DNA from: Lysinibacillus pakistanensis
GTDB lineage: Bacteria > Bacillota > Bacilli > Bacillales_A > Planococcaceae
Direction: 5' to 3'
Assembly (NCBI RefSeq): GCF_030123245.1
Contig: NZ_CP126101.1
Coordinates: 3,346,501-3,410,500, forward strand
Length of the DNA stretch: 64,000 nucleotides
Below the pieces are notes generated by a model that was not told where the DNA came from, did no database searches, and worked only from the letters and a program-made list of their open reading frames with translations. The translations under genes and the position numbers were made by a program. How positions within the stretch are numbered: position 1 is the stretch's first letter; each line of letters begins with the position of its first letter. Positions 33,252 through 41,109 of the stretch are shown here, piece by piece.

Positions 33252-33824
33252 ATGAAAAAACCTCGCTTTGGTATTGATATTGACGGAACAGTGACATGTC
33301 CCAGTACACTCATTCCACATATTAATAAACAATACAATGTAAACATTACGCTTGATGATGTCTGTGAATATGATTTTTTATCCGCATTTCCACATCCTAT
33401 TGATCGAGGTGTGTTTAATACATGGTTTAAGGAAAATGAGCCTTATATGTATGAGGTATCTGAAGCGGCGAAAGATGCAAAGAGTATTTTAAGTGCTTGG
33501 CAAAACGATTTTGAGCTCTACTATATCTCAGCTCGCGGTGAAAATCTTGTAGATATTACTGTTAATTGGTTTAAAACTCAAGCTATTCCGTATGATCATA
33601 TCGAGCTTCTGGGCAGCCATGATAAACTAGCAGCAGCAAAAAAACATGCTGTAGATGCGTTCTTTGAGGATAAGCACGATAATGCTGTTATGCTAGCGGA
33701 GGAGCTAAAAATACCCGTAGTGTTATTTGACACACCTTATAACCGTCTTGCTGTTCCTGACAATGTTGTGCGGGTCTATAACTGGCAAGAAGCTAATCAA
33801 TTTATTACGCAATTTTTTAAATAA
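33252..33824 (+). CDS. yqfW: HAD-family 5'(3')-nucleotidase-like protein (YqfW)
   Basis: 190 residues. HAD motif I FGIDIDGTVTCP (nucleophile Asp ~8), motif II in YYISARGENL (Ser ~96), motif III Lys near LAAAKKHAVDA, motif IV FFEDKHDNA (~136). No separate cap domain is obvious. Likely phosphatase on a nucleotide or similar small molecule. GGAGG before ATG; likely co-transcribed with ispG. Terminator follows. Confidence 0.88.
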   Translation: MKKPRFGIDIDGTVTCPSTLIPHINKQYNVNITLDDVCEYDFLSAFPHPIDRGVFNTWFKENEPYMYEVSEAAKDAKSILSAWQNDFELYYISARGENLVDITVNWFKTQAIPYDHIELLGSHDKLAAAKKHAVDAFFEDKHDNAVMLAEELKIPVVLFDTPYNRLAVPDNVVRVYNWQEANQFITQFFK

Positions 33825-33828
33825 ACAA

Positions 33829-33887
33829 GAGAGCTGTTCGTAAGGTCAAATGAAAACTTAACCTTACCAACAGCTCTCCCTTTTTTT
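33829..33887 (+). terminator. Intrinsic terminator after ispG-yqfW
   Basis: GAGAGCTGT.../...ACAGCTCTC outer arms with inner TAAGGT/ACCTTA pairing, then seven T. Confidence 0.88.
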
Positions 33888-33888
33888 A

Positions 33889-34490
33889 ATATTGAAATTT
33901 AGCCAATGCTATACGCAGAGTGTCAGCTATAGCTGCCAATTGCTGTGCCTTGCTATTTGATGTCATGTATTGTTCCATTGTTGCCAATAGCTCCTCTGTT
34001 CCTGCCGAGGATTGCTGGCTCACGGCTGTCATATATTCTACTTCCTGCACAACCTCCAGCGCCTCCTTTTAAATCACACTGGAAGCGGCTGTCACATTAT
34101 CGATTTGTATGAATCCACAATATGCTGTAAAAATCGCATCCAGTACCTGTATATTGGCATCGATATATTGTAGGTTGGTTTGCACAGCTAGTACAACGCC
34201 TTGCATTGCACTAGCCGCTTCCCTAACAACTATTTCGATAATCGTGTCAATTTGGCTTGTTGATTTGGTGGATACTTATGCGAGCTTGCGTACTTCCTCT
34301 GCCACAATAGAAAAGCCCTTGCCATGCTCACCTGCATGTGCCGCTTCGATTGCTTCATTGAGCGCCAGTAAATCTGTTTAGCCCAAAATCATATAAATGA
34401 CCTGCAAAATACGATTAATTTCTGTCGATTGATCATTGAGCTATTGCACAATCATAGCTGTTAATGTGCAAGCTCACCAATTTCAATTAA
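33889..34490 (-). pseudogene. Decayed methyl-accepting chemotaxis protein
   Basis: The minus strand encodes a chemoreceptor signalling domain broken by stops. The tip motif reads [19 protein letters not shown] then [12 protein letters not shown], followed by an in-frame stop where AxQS would be expected. Downstream pieces (QGVVLAVQTNLQYID, MTAVSQQSSAGTEELLATME, SNSKAQQLAAIADTLRIAL) match the C-terminal MCP helix. At least three stops or shifts and no N-terminal sensor or start remain. A relic at the junction where synteny with yqfW-zur is lost. Confidence 0.85.
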
Positions 34491-34505
34491 AAGAGGGGTA
34501 GCTCA

Positions 34506-34634
34506 CTATACTTCAAGTATTCCACGTAACCAACGCTCAACAAAATTTTCAAAGGTAATCCCATAATTTTCATAGACAGCGTGATACACAAAATATGTTC
34601 CTAATCGATCCAGTAATTCATCATTAATCTTCAT
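34506..34634 (-). CDS. Small hypothetical protein, 42 residues
   Basis: MKINDELLDRLGTYFVYHAV continues to a ...FVERWLRGILEV end. ATG 34634 has GGGAGC 9 bp upstream. Amphipathic, no signal peptide. Not recognised; it could be a genuine small gene or the remnant of a longer one, since it lies between a pseudogene and a lipoprotein gene. Confidence 0.4.
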   Translation of the reverse strand: MKINDELLDRLGTYFVYHAVYENYGITFENFVERWLRGILEV

Positions 34635-34823
34635 CCCAAATCGCTCCCTTTCATTTCTGAGTTTACTAAATTTTCAGATACCAAAAATTCCAATTGCTTG
34701 AACATTCAAGTGGAGGTCGTATCGTTGCAAAACCGTCACAATCTGCCGCCATCATGCCCTTTCTTCGTATTTTTCTTTTCGATAATATAGTAGTAACAAC
34801 TTGCAAAACTGGGGGGACTACTT

Positions 34824-35318
34824 GTGAGATGGATAACAAAATTAGCATGTGTAGCATGTTTAGGTGCATTACTAGTCGGCTGTGGGGAACGACTGTCTGA
34901 AATTAAAGGTGCAGTTTCAGGCATTAATTCTGCAGCTGATTCCGCAGCGAGTGCCGTTGGTCGTGATGTACATGCTATACGTGCCATTACCATTAACTAT
35001 AAAAACACAACTTTTACGGTTAATGACCTATTTAAATCTATTTTACGTGACATACGCTGGGATTATGACCCTGACAAAAAAGAGCTTCATGTGAGAGGGA
35101 CATGGCAAGCACCACTATTTTCTGAACAAACATGGGATGAAGCTATGAAAAAACAGCTCGCAGAAACAGGCGTGGTAAACGTTACATGTGTGATAAAGGA
35201 TGACCAAATCGATGGCTCACAAACAGTGATAACATTAGTTTTTAACGATGATACAATTTTAGAAATGACTGGTGAAGAGGCTTTAGATTATCTTTACGAT
35301 ACATATTTAAAAAAATAA
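34824..35318 (+). CDS. Hypothetical lipoprotein
   Basis: 164 residues from GTG 34824 (GGGGGG upstream). Lipoprotein signal RWITKLACVACLGALLVGCG with lipobox LVGC at ~17-20. The mature part (~80-160) looks like a small alpha/beta domain: TFTVNDLFKSILRDIRWDYD, LHVRGTWQAP, TVITLVFNDDTILEMTGEEAL, with a DYLYDTYLKK end. Unrecognised; resembles small exported proteins of unknown function in Bacilli. A strong terminator follows. Confidence 0.75.
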   Translation: MRWITKLACVACLGALLVGCGERLSEIKGAVSGINSAADSAASAVGRDVHAIRAITINYKNTTFTVNDLFKSILRDIRWDYDPDKKELHVRGTWQAPLFSEQTWDEAMKKQLAETGVVNVTCVIKDDQIDGSQTVITLVFNDDTILEMTGEEALDYLYDTYLKK

Positions 35319-35330
35319 CATATAACTTTG

Positions 35331-35361
35331 ATCAGTGGGCACACCTCCCACTGATTTTTTT
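35331..35361 (+). terminator. Intrinsic terminator after the lipoprotein gene
   Basis: ATCAGTGGG/CCCACTGAT stem with a six-base loop and seven T. Confidence 0.92.
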
Positions 35362-35441
35362 GCCTACATCTTGTAGTATTTACATGCATTAAATACCTGA
35401 CAAAAGAAGTCTTACAATTTTGAAATATTGAATTCTTTAAT

Positions 35442-35490
35442 TTGAATGTATAAAACCATCACGTTATAATCAAAGTATCACGTGATGGTT
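35442..35490 (+). promoter_or_regulatory. merR promoter with operator-like inverted repeat
   Basis: -35 TTGAAT (35442-35447), 17-bp spacer, -10 TATAAT (35465-35470). AACCATCACG (35454-35463, in the spacer) is the exact inverse of CGTGATGGTT (35481-35490, at the transcript start). The left arm is not transcribed, so this is a DNA site rather than an RNA hairpin. Autoregulation by the MerR product is the simplest reading. Confidence 0.75.
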
Positions 35491-35503
35491 TGGAGGTGTT
35501 TGC

Positions 35504-35908
35504 ATTGGGACAGAGAAATTAAGAATTGGTGAGCTGGCAGAAAAAACAGGCATTACGAAAAGAACAATTGATTATTACACGAATATCGGTTTATTAGAAG
35601 CTGAACGCTCTGCCTCAAATTATCGCTATTATGCCCCTGCTATGATTGAAAGACTTCATTTAATTGAGCAGCGCAAACAGGAGGGTTTATCCCTTGTAGA
35701 AATTCAGCATGAGTTAAACACCACACCCTATGAAGAAATCGATGTACAAATACTTCGTTTAAAAATGCAAGACTTAGAGCACGATGTAACTTCTCTTCTT
35801 GCGCAAATAAACAATCAAGACACTAAACATATTGAAAAAGTTAAAAAAAATGTTTCACCCGAAAGTATTGCACTCATGCAATCTTTGCTTTTACTTATTC
35901 ATAATTAG
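35504..35908 (+). CDS. MerR-family transcriptional regulator, apparent ATT start
   Basis: 134 residues. The complete N-terminal DNA-binding domain is in frame: TEKLRIGELAEKTGITKRTI, DYYTNIGLLEAERSASNYRYY, then a dimerisation helix (RLKMQDLEHDVTSLLAQIN). The only start-like codon in frame after the GGAGGTG ribosome site is ATT 35504; a TTG one base later gives a five-codon dead end, and the first in-frame ATG (35642) would delete the HTH. No effector-binding domain follows. Likely a local regulator of itself and the CorC-like gene downstream. Confidence 0.82.
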   Translation: MGTEKLRIGELAEKTGITKRTIDYYTNIGLLEAERSASNYRYYAPAMIERLHLIEQRKQEGLSLVEIQHELNTTPYEEIDVQILRLKMQDLEHDVTSLLAQINNQDTKHIEKVKKNVSPESIALMQSLLLLIHN

Positions 35909-35940
35909 GAGGTGACGTTCTGTTTATACAGAACGACTAT

Positions 35941-37269
35941 TTGGAGACCATACTTAACCTATCGATTTTTACCATTTTACTAGCTTTAACCGGCTTTTTC
36001 GTGGCAACTGAATTTGCCATCGTAAAAGTGCGTTCCTCTAGACTGGACCAATTAATTGGAGAGGGCAATAAAAAAGCTATTTCTGCTAAGCATGTTGTTA
36101 ATCATTTGGATGAATACTTATCTGCCTGTCAGCTTGGTATTACTGTAACTGCACTTGGTATCGGGATGGTCGGTGAGAAAACCTTTGAATTTATGCTGCA
36201 TCCACTTTTCGAGATGGTCGGTATTTCAGATAAATATATGACGGTTTTCACAATTGGTAGTGCTTTCGCGATTGCTACATTTTTACATGTAGTTGTTGGC
36301 GAACTAGCCCCTAAAACTGCTGCTATTCAAAAGGCTGAGACGATTACATTGTTGTTTGCAAAGCCTATTATGTTGTTCTATAAGATAATGTATCCATTTA
36401 TTTGGTTCTTGAATGGTTCTGCTCGTATACTAGTTGGCCTTTTTGGCATGAAGCCTGCTTCTGAGCATGAATTATCACATACTGAGGAAGAATTACGATT
36501 ACTGCTATCAGAGAGCTTTAAAAGTGGTGAAATCAATAAAACTGAGCTCAAATTTGTGAATAATGTGTTTGAGTTTGACGAACGTATTGCTCGTGAAATT
36601 ATGGTACCTCGCACAGAAATTGCTGGTATAGAGAAGAATGAATCTTTTACAAATATTATCCATTTTATAGCTGCTGAAAAATATACGAGATATCCTGTTT
36701 ATGATGGAGATCGCGATAATATTTTAGGCTTTATTAATGCTAAGGAATTATTTACCTATGGATTGCTTGAACAGCTAACGGATGAATCCCTCATACTAGA
36801 GCAATTTATCAATCCAGTAATTCGGGTGATTGAAACGATTCCAATTCAACAATTATTGGTACGCATGCAGAAGGAGCGTATTCATATGGCCATTTTAATG
36901 GATGAATATGGTGGTACATCAGGTCTTGTTACTGTAGAGGATATTTTAGAAGAAATTGTTGGTGAGATTCGTGATGAATTTGACGATGATGAAATTGCAG
37001 AGATTCGAAAATTAAATGACAATCATTACATTTTAAATGCAAAAATGCTCGTTGAAGATGTAGAAAATTTATTGAATATAATCCTCGAAGCAGAAGAAGT
37101 AGAAACGCTCGGTGGATGGTTCCTAACAGTTAATAATGGTATTAAAGCGACAAAAAACATTGAATTAGCTCCGTATGTATTTAGTATCTACGAGCAGCAA
37201 GGGCATCAAATCCATTACATTGAGGTGCGCCCTCTTCGAAAGGCCTTGCCCTCTATTGTTCAAGCTTAA
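35941..37269 (+). CDS. Hemolysin C/CorC family CNNM-CBS transporter
   Basis: 442 residues from TTG 35941. CNNM membrane domain (ETILNLSIFTILLALTGFFVATEFAIVKVRSSRL..., ~1-200), two CBS domains (REIMVPRTEIAGIEKNESF, NPVIRVIETIPIQQLLVRMQ; DEYGGTSGLVTVEDILEEIV) and the C-terminal CorC_HlyC domain. Probable Mg/Co or general metal efflux or homeostasis. The ribosome site GGAGGT (35908-35913) is 28 bp from the TTG; a perfect hairpin GTTCTG/CAGAAC (35917-35934) lies between and could bring them together; CTG 35920 is an alternative start. Co-transcribed with merR. Confidence 0.88.
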   Translation: METILNLSIFTILLALTGFFVATEFAIVKVRSSRLDQLIGEGNKKAISAKHVVNHLDEYLSACQLGITVTALGIGMVGEKTFEFMLHPLFEMVGISDKYMTVFTIGSAFAIATFLHVVVGELAPKTAAIQKAETITLLFAKPIMLFYKIMYPFIWFLNGSARILVGLFGMKPASEHELSHTEEELRLLLSESFKSGEINKTELKFVNNVFEFDERIAREIMVPRTEIAGIEKNESFTNIIHFIAAEKYTRYPVYDGDRDNILGFINAKELFTYGLLEQLTDESLILEQFINPVIRVIETIPIQQLLVRMQKERIHMAILMDEYGGTSGLVTVEDILEEIVGEIRDEFDDDEIAEIRKLNDNHYILNAKMLVEDVENLLNIILEAEEVETLGGWFLTVNNGIKATKNIELAPYVFSIYEQQGHQIHYIEVRPLRKALPSIVQA

Positions 37270-37430
37270 TCACTGAGTTATGGTTTTTAGATTATATCAT
37301 TTTTAGCTTTACTAATATTTCACGAAAAGGGCTATTTTGATTTATCATATACTTTTGCCTTATTCCATTATTAGCCATTTCAATATATAATGAAATATGA
37401 ATATGATTCTATTTTCAGGGGGCATCACAT

Positions 37431-37835
37431 ATGAAATTGTTTAAGCTATATCATTCGGACGGTATACACATTATTACGGACGTCAAAAAACACAAAACGA
37501 ATATCGAACTAAAAACGATTACAGGTGAAACATTATATATTATCGTTGTCACAGATGAAAACTATACAGTTTACGACGACCGCTTTGCTGGAGCTTCAAA
37601 GCAATTAAATTCTGTTGAAGCCTTTGATATTGATGGGAACTTCCGTAGTCTAGATTTCGATAATATGCGCTCACTCTTCCAAGAAGCCTTTACGAAGCTA
37701 TTACAGGAAATTGCAGAATGTGTGAATGATAATGATGAGCTTGTCGATATTGATACACTTCGTCATAAAGTAAGCGCTCAAATTAAAGGAATCCATTTCC
37801 GCGTTATTTCAGACACAAAAAAATACGAATTTTAA
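37431..37835 (+). CDS. Hypothetical cytoplasmic protein
   Basis: 134 residues from ATG 37431 (AGGGGGC upstream). No signal peptide or membrane segment. N-terminal half is beta-rich (MKLFKLYHSDGIHIITDVKK, ETLYIIVVTDENYTVYDD); C-terminal half is helical (SLFQEAFTKLLQEIAECVN, DIDTLRHKVSAQIKGI). Not recognised. Monocistronic with its own terminator. Confidence 0.6.
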   Translation: MKLFKLYHSDGIHIITDVKKHKTNIELKTITGETLYIIVVTDENYTVYDDRFAGASKQLNSVEAFDIDGNFRSLDFDNMRSLFQEAFTKLLQEIAECVNDNDELVDIDTLRHKVSAQIKGIHFRVISDTKKYEF

Positions 37836-37919
37836 CAATACGGTGAAACTTTATATCCTGGGTAACGAAGTTGCCTGAACCAATTGGGCTTTGGTGAGCA
37901 GTTGATCTGCGGGATAATA

Positions 37920-37953
37920 CAGACTGTTCAAAATCATTTGGACAGTCTGTTTT
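37920..37953 (+). terminator. Intrinsic terminator
   Basis: CAGACTGTTC/GGACAGTCTG stem with a ten-base loop and a T-run, about 85 bp after the 37431 gene. Confidence 0.8.
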
Positions 37954-38052
37954 ACATTAATAAGCCATTTTGAATATATCAAAGCTGAAATCACGCTCTC
38001 CAATGCATTGATGTATAATGGTACTTAACGATCTGAAAGAAAGGGTGTTTGG

Positions 38053-38502
38053 ATGAATCGTGAACAATTAATCACACTTATTTCAGAAAAACTGAAATTA
38101 ATCCGTACCGAAAAAGATTTAACACAGGATCAGATGAGCGATTTACTAGGGCTCTCAAAAAAAACACTTGTTCAAATTGAAAAAGGTCGTATACAGGCTG
38201 GTTGGACAACAACAGTGGCAGTTTGTACCTTATGCCGAGAAAGCTCAATTTTACAGCATGAGCTTGGTGGTGACCCACTTGAGGTTGTGGATTTGATTGC
38301 AAATAACGGAACATTACAGCCAAAAGAAAAAACAATGGGTGGTTACATATGGTGGAAAAGCCTAAGTGAATACAATAGTTATCGCCTGCAGCAAAATGTT
38401 ATTAGTCAACATTTTCGAATTCTAGATTCCAATAACTATCGGCTTCTCTCAACATTTGATGAAAATATTGCAAAGCAAGCATGGCAAAAACTCAAAGAAT
38501 AA
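38053..38502 (+). CDS. XRE-family helix-turn-helix regulator
   Basis: 149 residues from ATG 38053. N-terminal XRE HTH: KLIRTEKDLTQDQMSDLLGL then SKKTLVQIEKGR. The C-terminal part (GGYIWWKSLSEYNSYRLQQN, FRILDSNNYRLLST, KQAWQKLKE) is of unknown function, probably dimerisation or ligand binding. Located between unrelated single genes, so its target is not evident. Confidence 0.85.
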   Translation: MNREQLITLISEKLKLIRTEKDLTQDQMSDLLGLSKKTLVQIEKGRIQAGWTTTVAVCTLCRESSILQHELGGDPLEVVDLIANNGTLQPKEKTMGGYIWWKSLSEYNSYRLQQNVISQHFRILDSNNYRLLSTFDENIAKQAWQKLKE

Positions 38503-38508
38503 CCAAAT

Positions 38509-38567
38509 GCTACTGTCTATAAGACAATCGGTGGGGTTTTCCTTATCCCCACCGACAGTTAGTTTAT
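38509..38567. terminator. Hairpin between convergent XRE gene and sigma-partner gene
   Basis: TCGGTGGGG/CCCCACCGA stem (38528-38555), extended by outer ACTGTC/GACAGT. T-tracts are weak, but both convergent genes end here. Confidence 0.65.
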
Positions 38568-38577
38568 TGCTACCTAT

Positions 38578-39528
38578 TTATAATGCAAACATGATTATTA
38601 AATACATAATAATGGATAAAAGATAAGCAACCCGTAATAATCGAAGCTCTATATAACCACGGTGTGGCGTTAACTTTTGATTTATCCAAAATTCCCAACA
38701 GCATAATATGAATGCGATAGGTATTAACCAACCTACATACAACGGACTCTTTAAGTTAACTGCCACCAAAAGTATAACCATTGACACACCAATATCCACT
38801 AGCATCCACTTTTTTTCCGGATAGAGGTCTGGCTTTTTTGGAAGCCTGTATTTTTTTCGTATTAAAAAACTCAAAAGAGCTTCCACTATCATAACTCCTA
38901 GTATAACAAGTGGCCATAATGTCCAATTCTTAAAATTGCTTTTTAACGCTATAATTTCCTCATCCATTTTTACAGCCATTTCTTTAGAGATTATATAATA
39001 TATTTTTTTATCCCAATCAAGCATTAATAATTCTCCATTTTCGTTAGCAAAACGATTCCATTTTAGGCGTTGCTGATGTCCATCTTTAAAGGTAATAACT
39101 AGATCATACGTATCATTATCAAATACCTGAATTTCACTTTCACTCGGGAAAATTTCTTGCTGTAAGGCTAATAATGTTTCTAGTTCCCTATAGGCCTTTG
39201 GAGATAGCTTTTTCACGCCTAAATAAAGCCTTGAATCTTTACCAATAAATTGGTTTTTTGTAGCGGATGCTATATAATGAACCGATGCTATTTCCTCCTT
39301 TAAAGGAAGCATTGCATTTTTGGAACTCTCATTGCCATTTACTAACAAGATGATGAATAAAAATAACATAACAACCACACCCGTAAATGCTGTACGATAC
39401 TGCCATTGATGACGTTTTGTTTCCATCTGCATTTTTTTCTCTAGATTTTCCCATGTCAGCTCTTTAGCTTTTGTTGATCTTTTTAAATCCTGCATTTGTC
39501 GCAAAGCATTTTTTATTGAATCATTCAT
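38578..39528 (-). CDS. Membrane protein partner of ECF sigma factor (probable anti-sigma)
   Basis: 316 residues from ATG 39528, overlapping the sigma stop by 8 bp. N-terminal ~55 residues cytoplasmic and charged (NDSIKNALRQMQDLKRSTKAKE), one membrane helix (AFTGVVVMLFLFIILLVNG), an extracytoplasmic domain (~75-200), then four more membrane helices at the C-terminus (WPLVILGVMIVEALLSFLI, MLVDIGVSMVILLVAVN, etc.). No zinc HxxxCxxC anti-sigma motif. The anti-sigma role is inferred from coupling to the sigma gene. Confidence 0.65.
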   Translation of the reverse strand: MNDSIKNALRQMQDLKRSTKAKELTWENLEKKMQMETKRHQWQYRTAFTGVVVMLFLFIILLVNGNESSKNAMLPLKEEIASVHYIASATKNQFIGKDSRLYLGVKKLSPKAYRELETLLALQQEIFPSESEIQVFDNDTYDLVITFKDGHQQRLKWNRFANENGELLMLDWDKKIYYIISKEMAVKMDEEIIALKSNFKNWTLWPLVILGVMIVEALLSFLIRKKYRLPKKPDLYPEKKWMLVDIGVSMVILLVAVNLKSPLYVGWLIPIAFILCCWEFWINQKLTPHRGYIELRLLRVAYLLSIIMYLIIMFAL

Positions 39529-40030
39529 AACATATTCCCTCCTCCCCCAGTATTTTTCGTACTGCCCTAAGACCACGTGTCGTATTATTTTTCACCTTTG
39601 CTTCGCTCCAGCCAAGTAAATCACTGACTTCTTTAACAGATAGCTCCTCGATATAACGCAAAATAATAGCTTCTCGGTACTCAAGCTTTATCTTAAAAAG
39701 TGCTTGAAAAACAGCTAAAAAAGTTTCCCCTTTCAGTATAAACTCCTCTGGTAACAAGGCTTCATCTTGTAAACAATCCTTTTGAAAAAACGGGATAAAT
39801 TGATAAATTCTCTTTCGTCTATAGTAATCGTATACTAAATTTCGGGCTATTTTTCTTAACCATGTAAGAATATTTGCTTCCTTCCTATATGTATGCATGT
39901 ATTGATAGGCTTTAAAGAATGTTTCCTGTGTTAAATCTTCTGCTAGCTCCTTGTTTCCTACCAAATAATAAATATATTTGAAAATAGAATCACTGTGCTT
40001 TTCATAATCTTGCTGAAATTGCTGTAGCAA
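39521..40030 (-). CDS. ECF-type RNA polymerase sigma factor
   Basis: 169 residues from TTG 40030 (GGAGGGA 6 bp upstream). Sigma region 2: IYYLVGNKELAEDLTQETFFKAYQYMH with DLTQETF core; region 4: YREAIILRYIEELSVKEVSDLLGWSEAKVKNNTTRGL. No region 3, so group 4 (ECF). Directs transcription of an envelope-stress-type regulon in related systems; the signal here is unknown. Coupled to the membrane protein downstream. Confidence 0.92.
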   Translation of the reverse strand: MLQQFQQDYEKHSDSIFKYIYYLVGNKELAEDLTQETFFKAYQYMHTYRKEANILTWLRKIARNLVYDYYRRKRIYQFIPFFQKDCLQDEALLPEEFILKGETFLAVFQALFKIKLEYREAIILRYIEELSVKEVSDLLGWSEAKVKNNTTRGLRAVRKILGEEGICYE

Positions 40031-40063
40031 CTATGCTCCCTCCTTTCCACTATCCCAACACTA

Positions 40064-40091
40064 TAGACGAACGATGAAGGAATTGGAATCA
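40064..40091 (-). promoter_or_regulatory. Candidate ECF-dependent promoter of the sigma operon
   Basis: Minus strand TGATTC (40086-40091), 16-bp spacer, CGTCTA (40064-40069). This matches the ECF layout TGAAAC-N16-CGTC with two mismatches in the -35 and suggests autoregulation. Confidence 0.5.
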
Positions 40092-40344
40092 CTCTGACAT
40101 ATGATAAAGTAAACTTTTCATTAGTGAAAATTTTAAGATGTGATAATAGGACTTAGACCATCTACTAAATAAGAAGTCCATCGCTTGAAGCATTGATAAG
40201 ATAGAGTCATTCATCAATACTATTTCGGAAAATAGAAAACTTTCGTAAACAGTAATTCGTCTAGGAGAGTAGAAAAGTCGAATTTTGCGAAACTATTCTC
40301 TATACTAAATAGTAACTGTACTTAACTGGAAAGGATGCACTTAT

Positions 40345-41079
40345 ATGAATAGAATACTAGCTATTAGTGATATACACGGGGAATTAGAACTTTTTGAGGA
40401 ACTATTAATGGCAGCAAATTATGATGCTGCGCAGGATCAGCTATTTTTACTAGGTGATTATATCGATCGAGGACCTGCATCAAGCGGTGTTTTAAACCTA
40501 GTAAGCGAATTGCGAGCAATGGGTGCACGGGTTCTTTTAGGAAACCATGAGGCAATTATGCTAAAAGCCTGTCGCTCTGGTCATCTAAAGCCTTGGAATC
40601 ATTGGGTAGGGCTCTGTGGCGGAGATGCTACGCTTGCAAGCTATGGTTATCAGGTAGCGGATTTTGAAGAAGCCATTCGTAATAACACCTTACCAGCTTT
40701 TATTCAGACATTACCGAAGCTTGAAGAACATTTACAGCTTATCGAAACCCTTGAAATTTATATTGAGTTAGAAGATGCTATCTTTGTACATGGTGGCGTC
40801 GTTCCTGGAGTAGCTTTGGCTGAAACTGACCCTATGCAATTGTTATGGATACGAGAGGAATTTCACACAGGCTATCAGGGAGATAAAACAGTCGTCTTTG
40901 GCCATACACCTACGTATAGACTTCATCAAAACCCTACTAATTACAATGTCTATTTTGGAGAAAATCATATAATTGGCATTGACGGTGGAGCTGTTTTTGG
41001 CGGACAATTACATGCGTTGGAATGGCCAAGTCGCCAAATCATATCAGTAGATAAGAAAAAGCCAACAAGTGATGAATAA
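40345..41079 (+). CDS. Ser/Thr phosphatase-like metallophosphoesterase
   Basis: 244 residues. Calcineurin-type motifs in order: ISDIHGEL (~7), LGDYIDRGPAS (~34), LLGNHEAIML (~63), FVHGGVVPG (~147), FGHTPTYRL (~185) and GIDGGAVFGGQLHAL. PrpE/PphA-like, acting on phosphoproteins or dinucleoside tetraphosphates. Divergent from the ECF sigma gene; a second CGTC-type site (40235-40261) lies upstream. Confidence 0.88.
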   Translation: MNRILAISDIHGELELFEELLMAANYDAAQDQLFLLGDYIDRGPASSGVLNLVSELRAMGARVLLGNHEAIMLKACRSGHLKPWNHWVGLCGGDATLASYGYQVADFEEAIRNNTLPAFIQTLPKLEEHLQLIETLEIYIELEDAIFVHGGVVPGVALAETDPMQLLWIREEFHTGYQGDKTVVFGHTPTYRLHQNPTNYNVYFGENHIIGIDGGAVFGGQLHALEWPSRQIISVDKKKPTSDE

Positions 41080-41096
41080 CTTGTTGGCTTTTGTTG
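41059..41096 (+). terminator. Intrinsic terminator after the phosphatase gene
   Basis: AGCCAACAAG/CTTGTTGGCT stem followed by TTTTGTTG; the 5' arm overlaps the end of the gene. Confidence 0.82.
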
Positions 41097-41109
41097 TAAT
41101 CGGATGATA

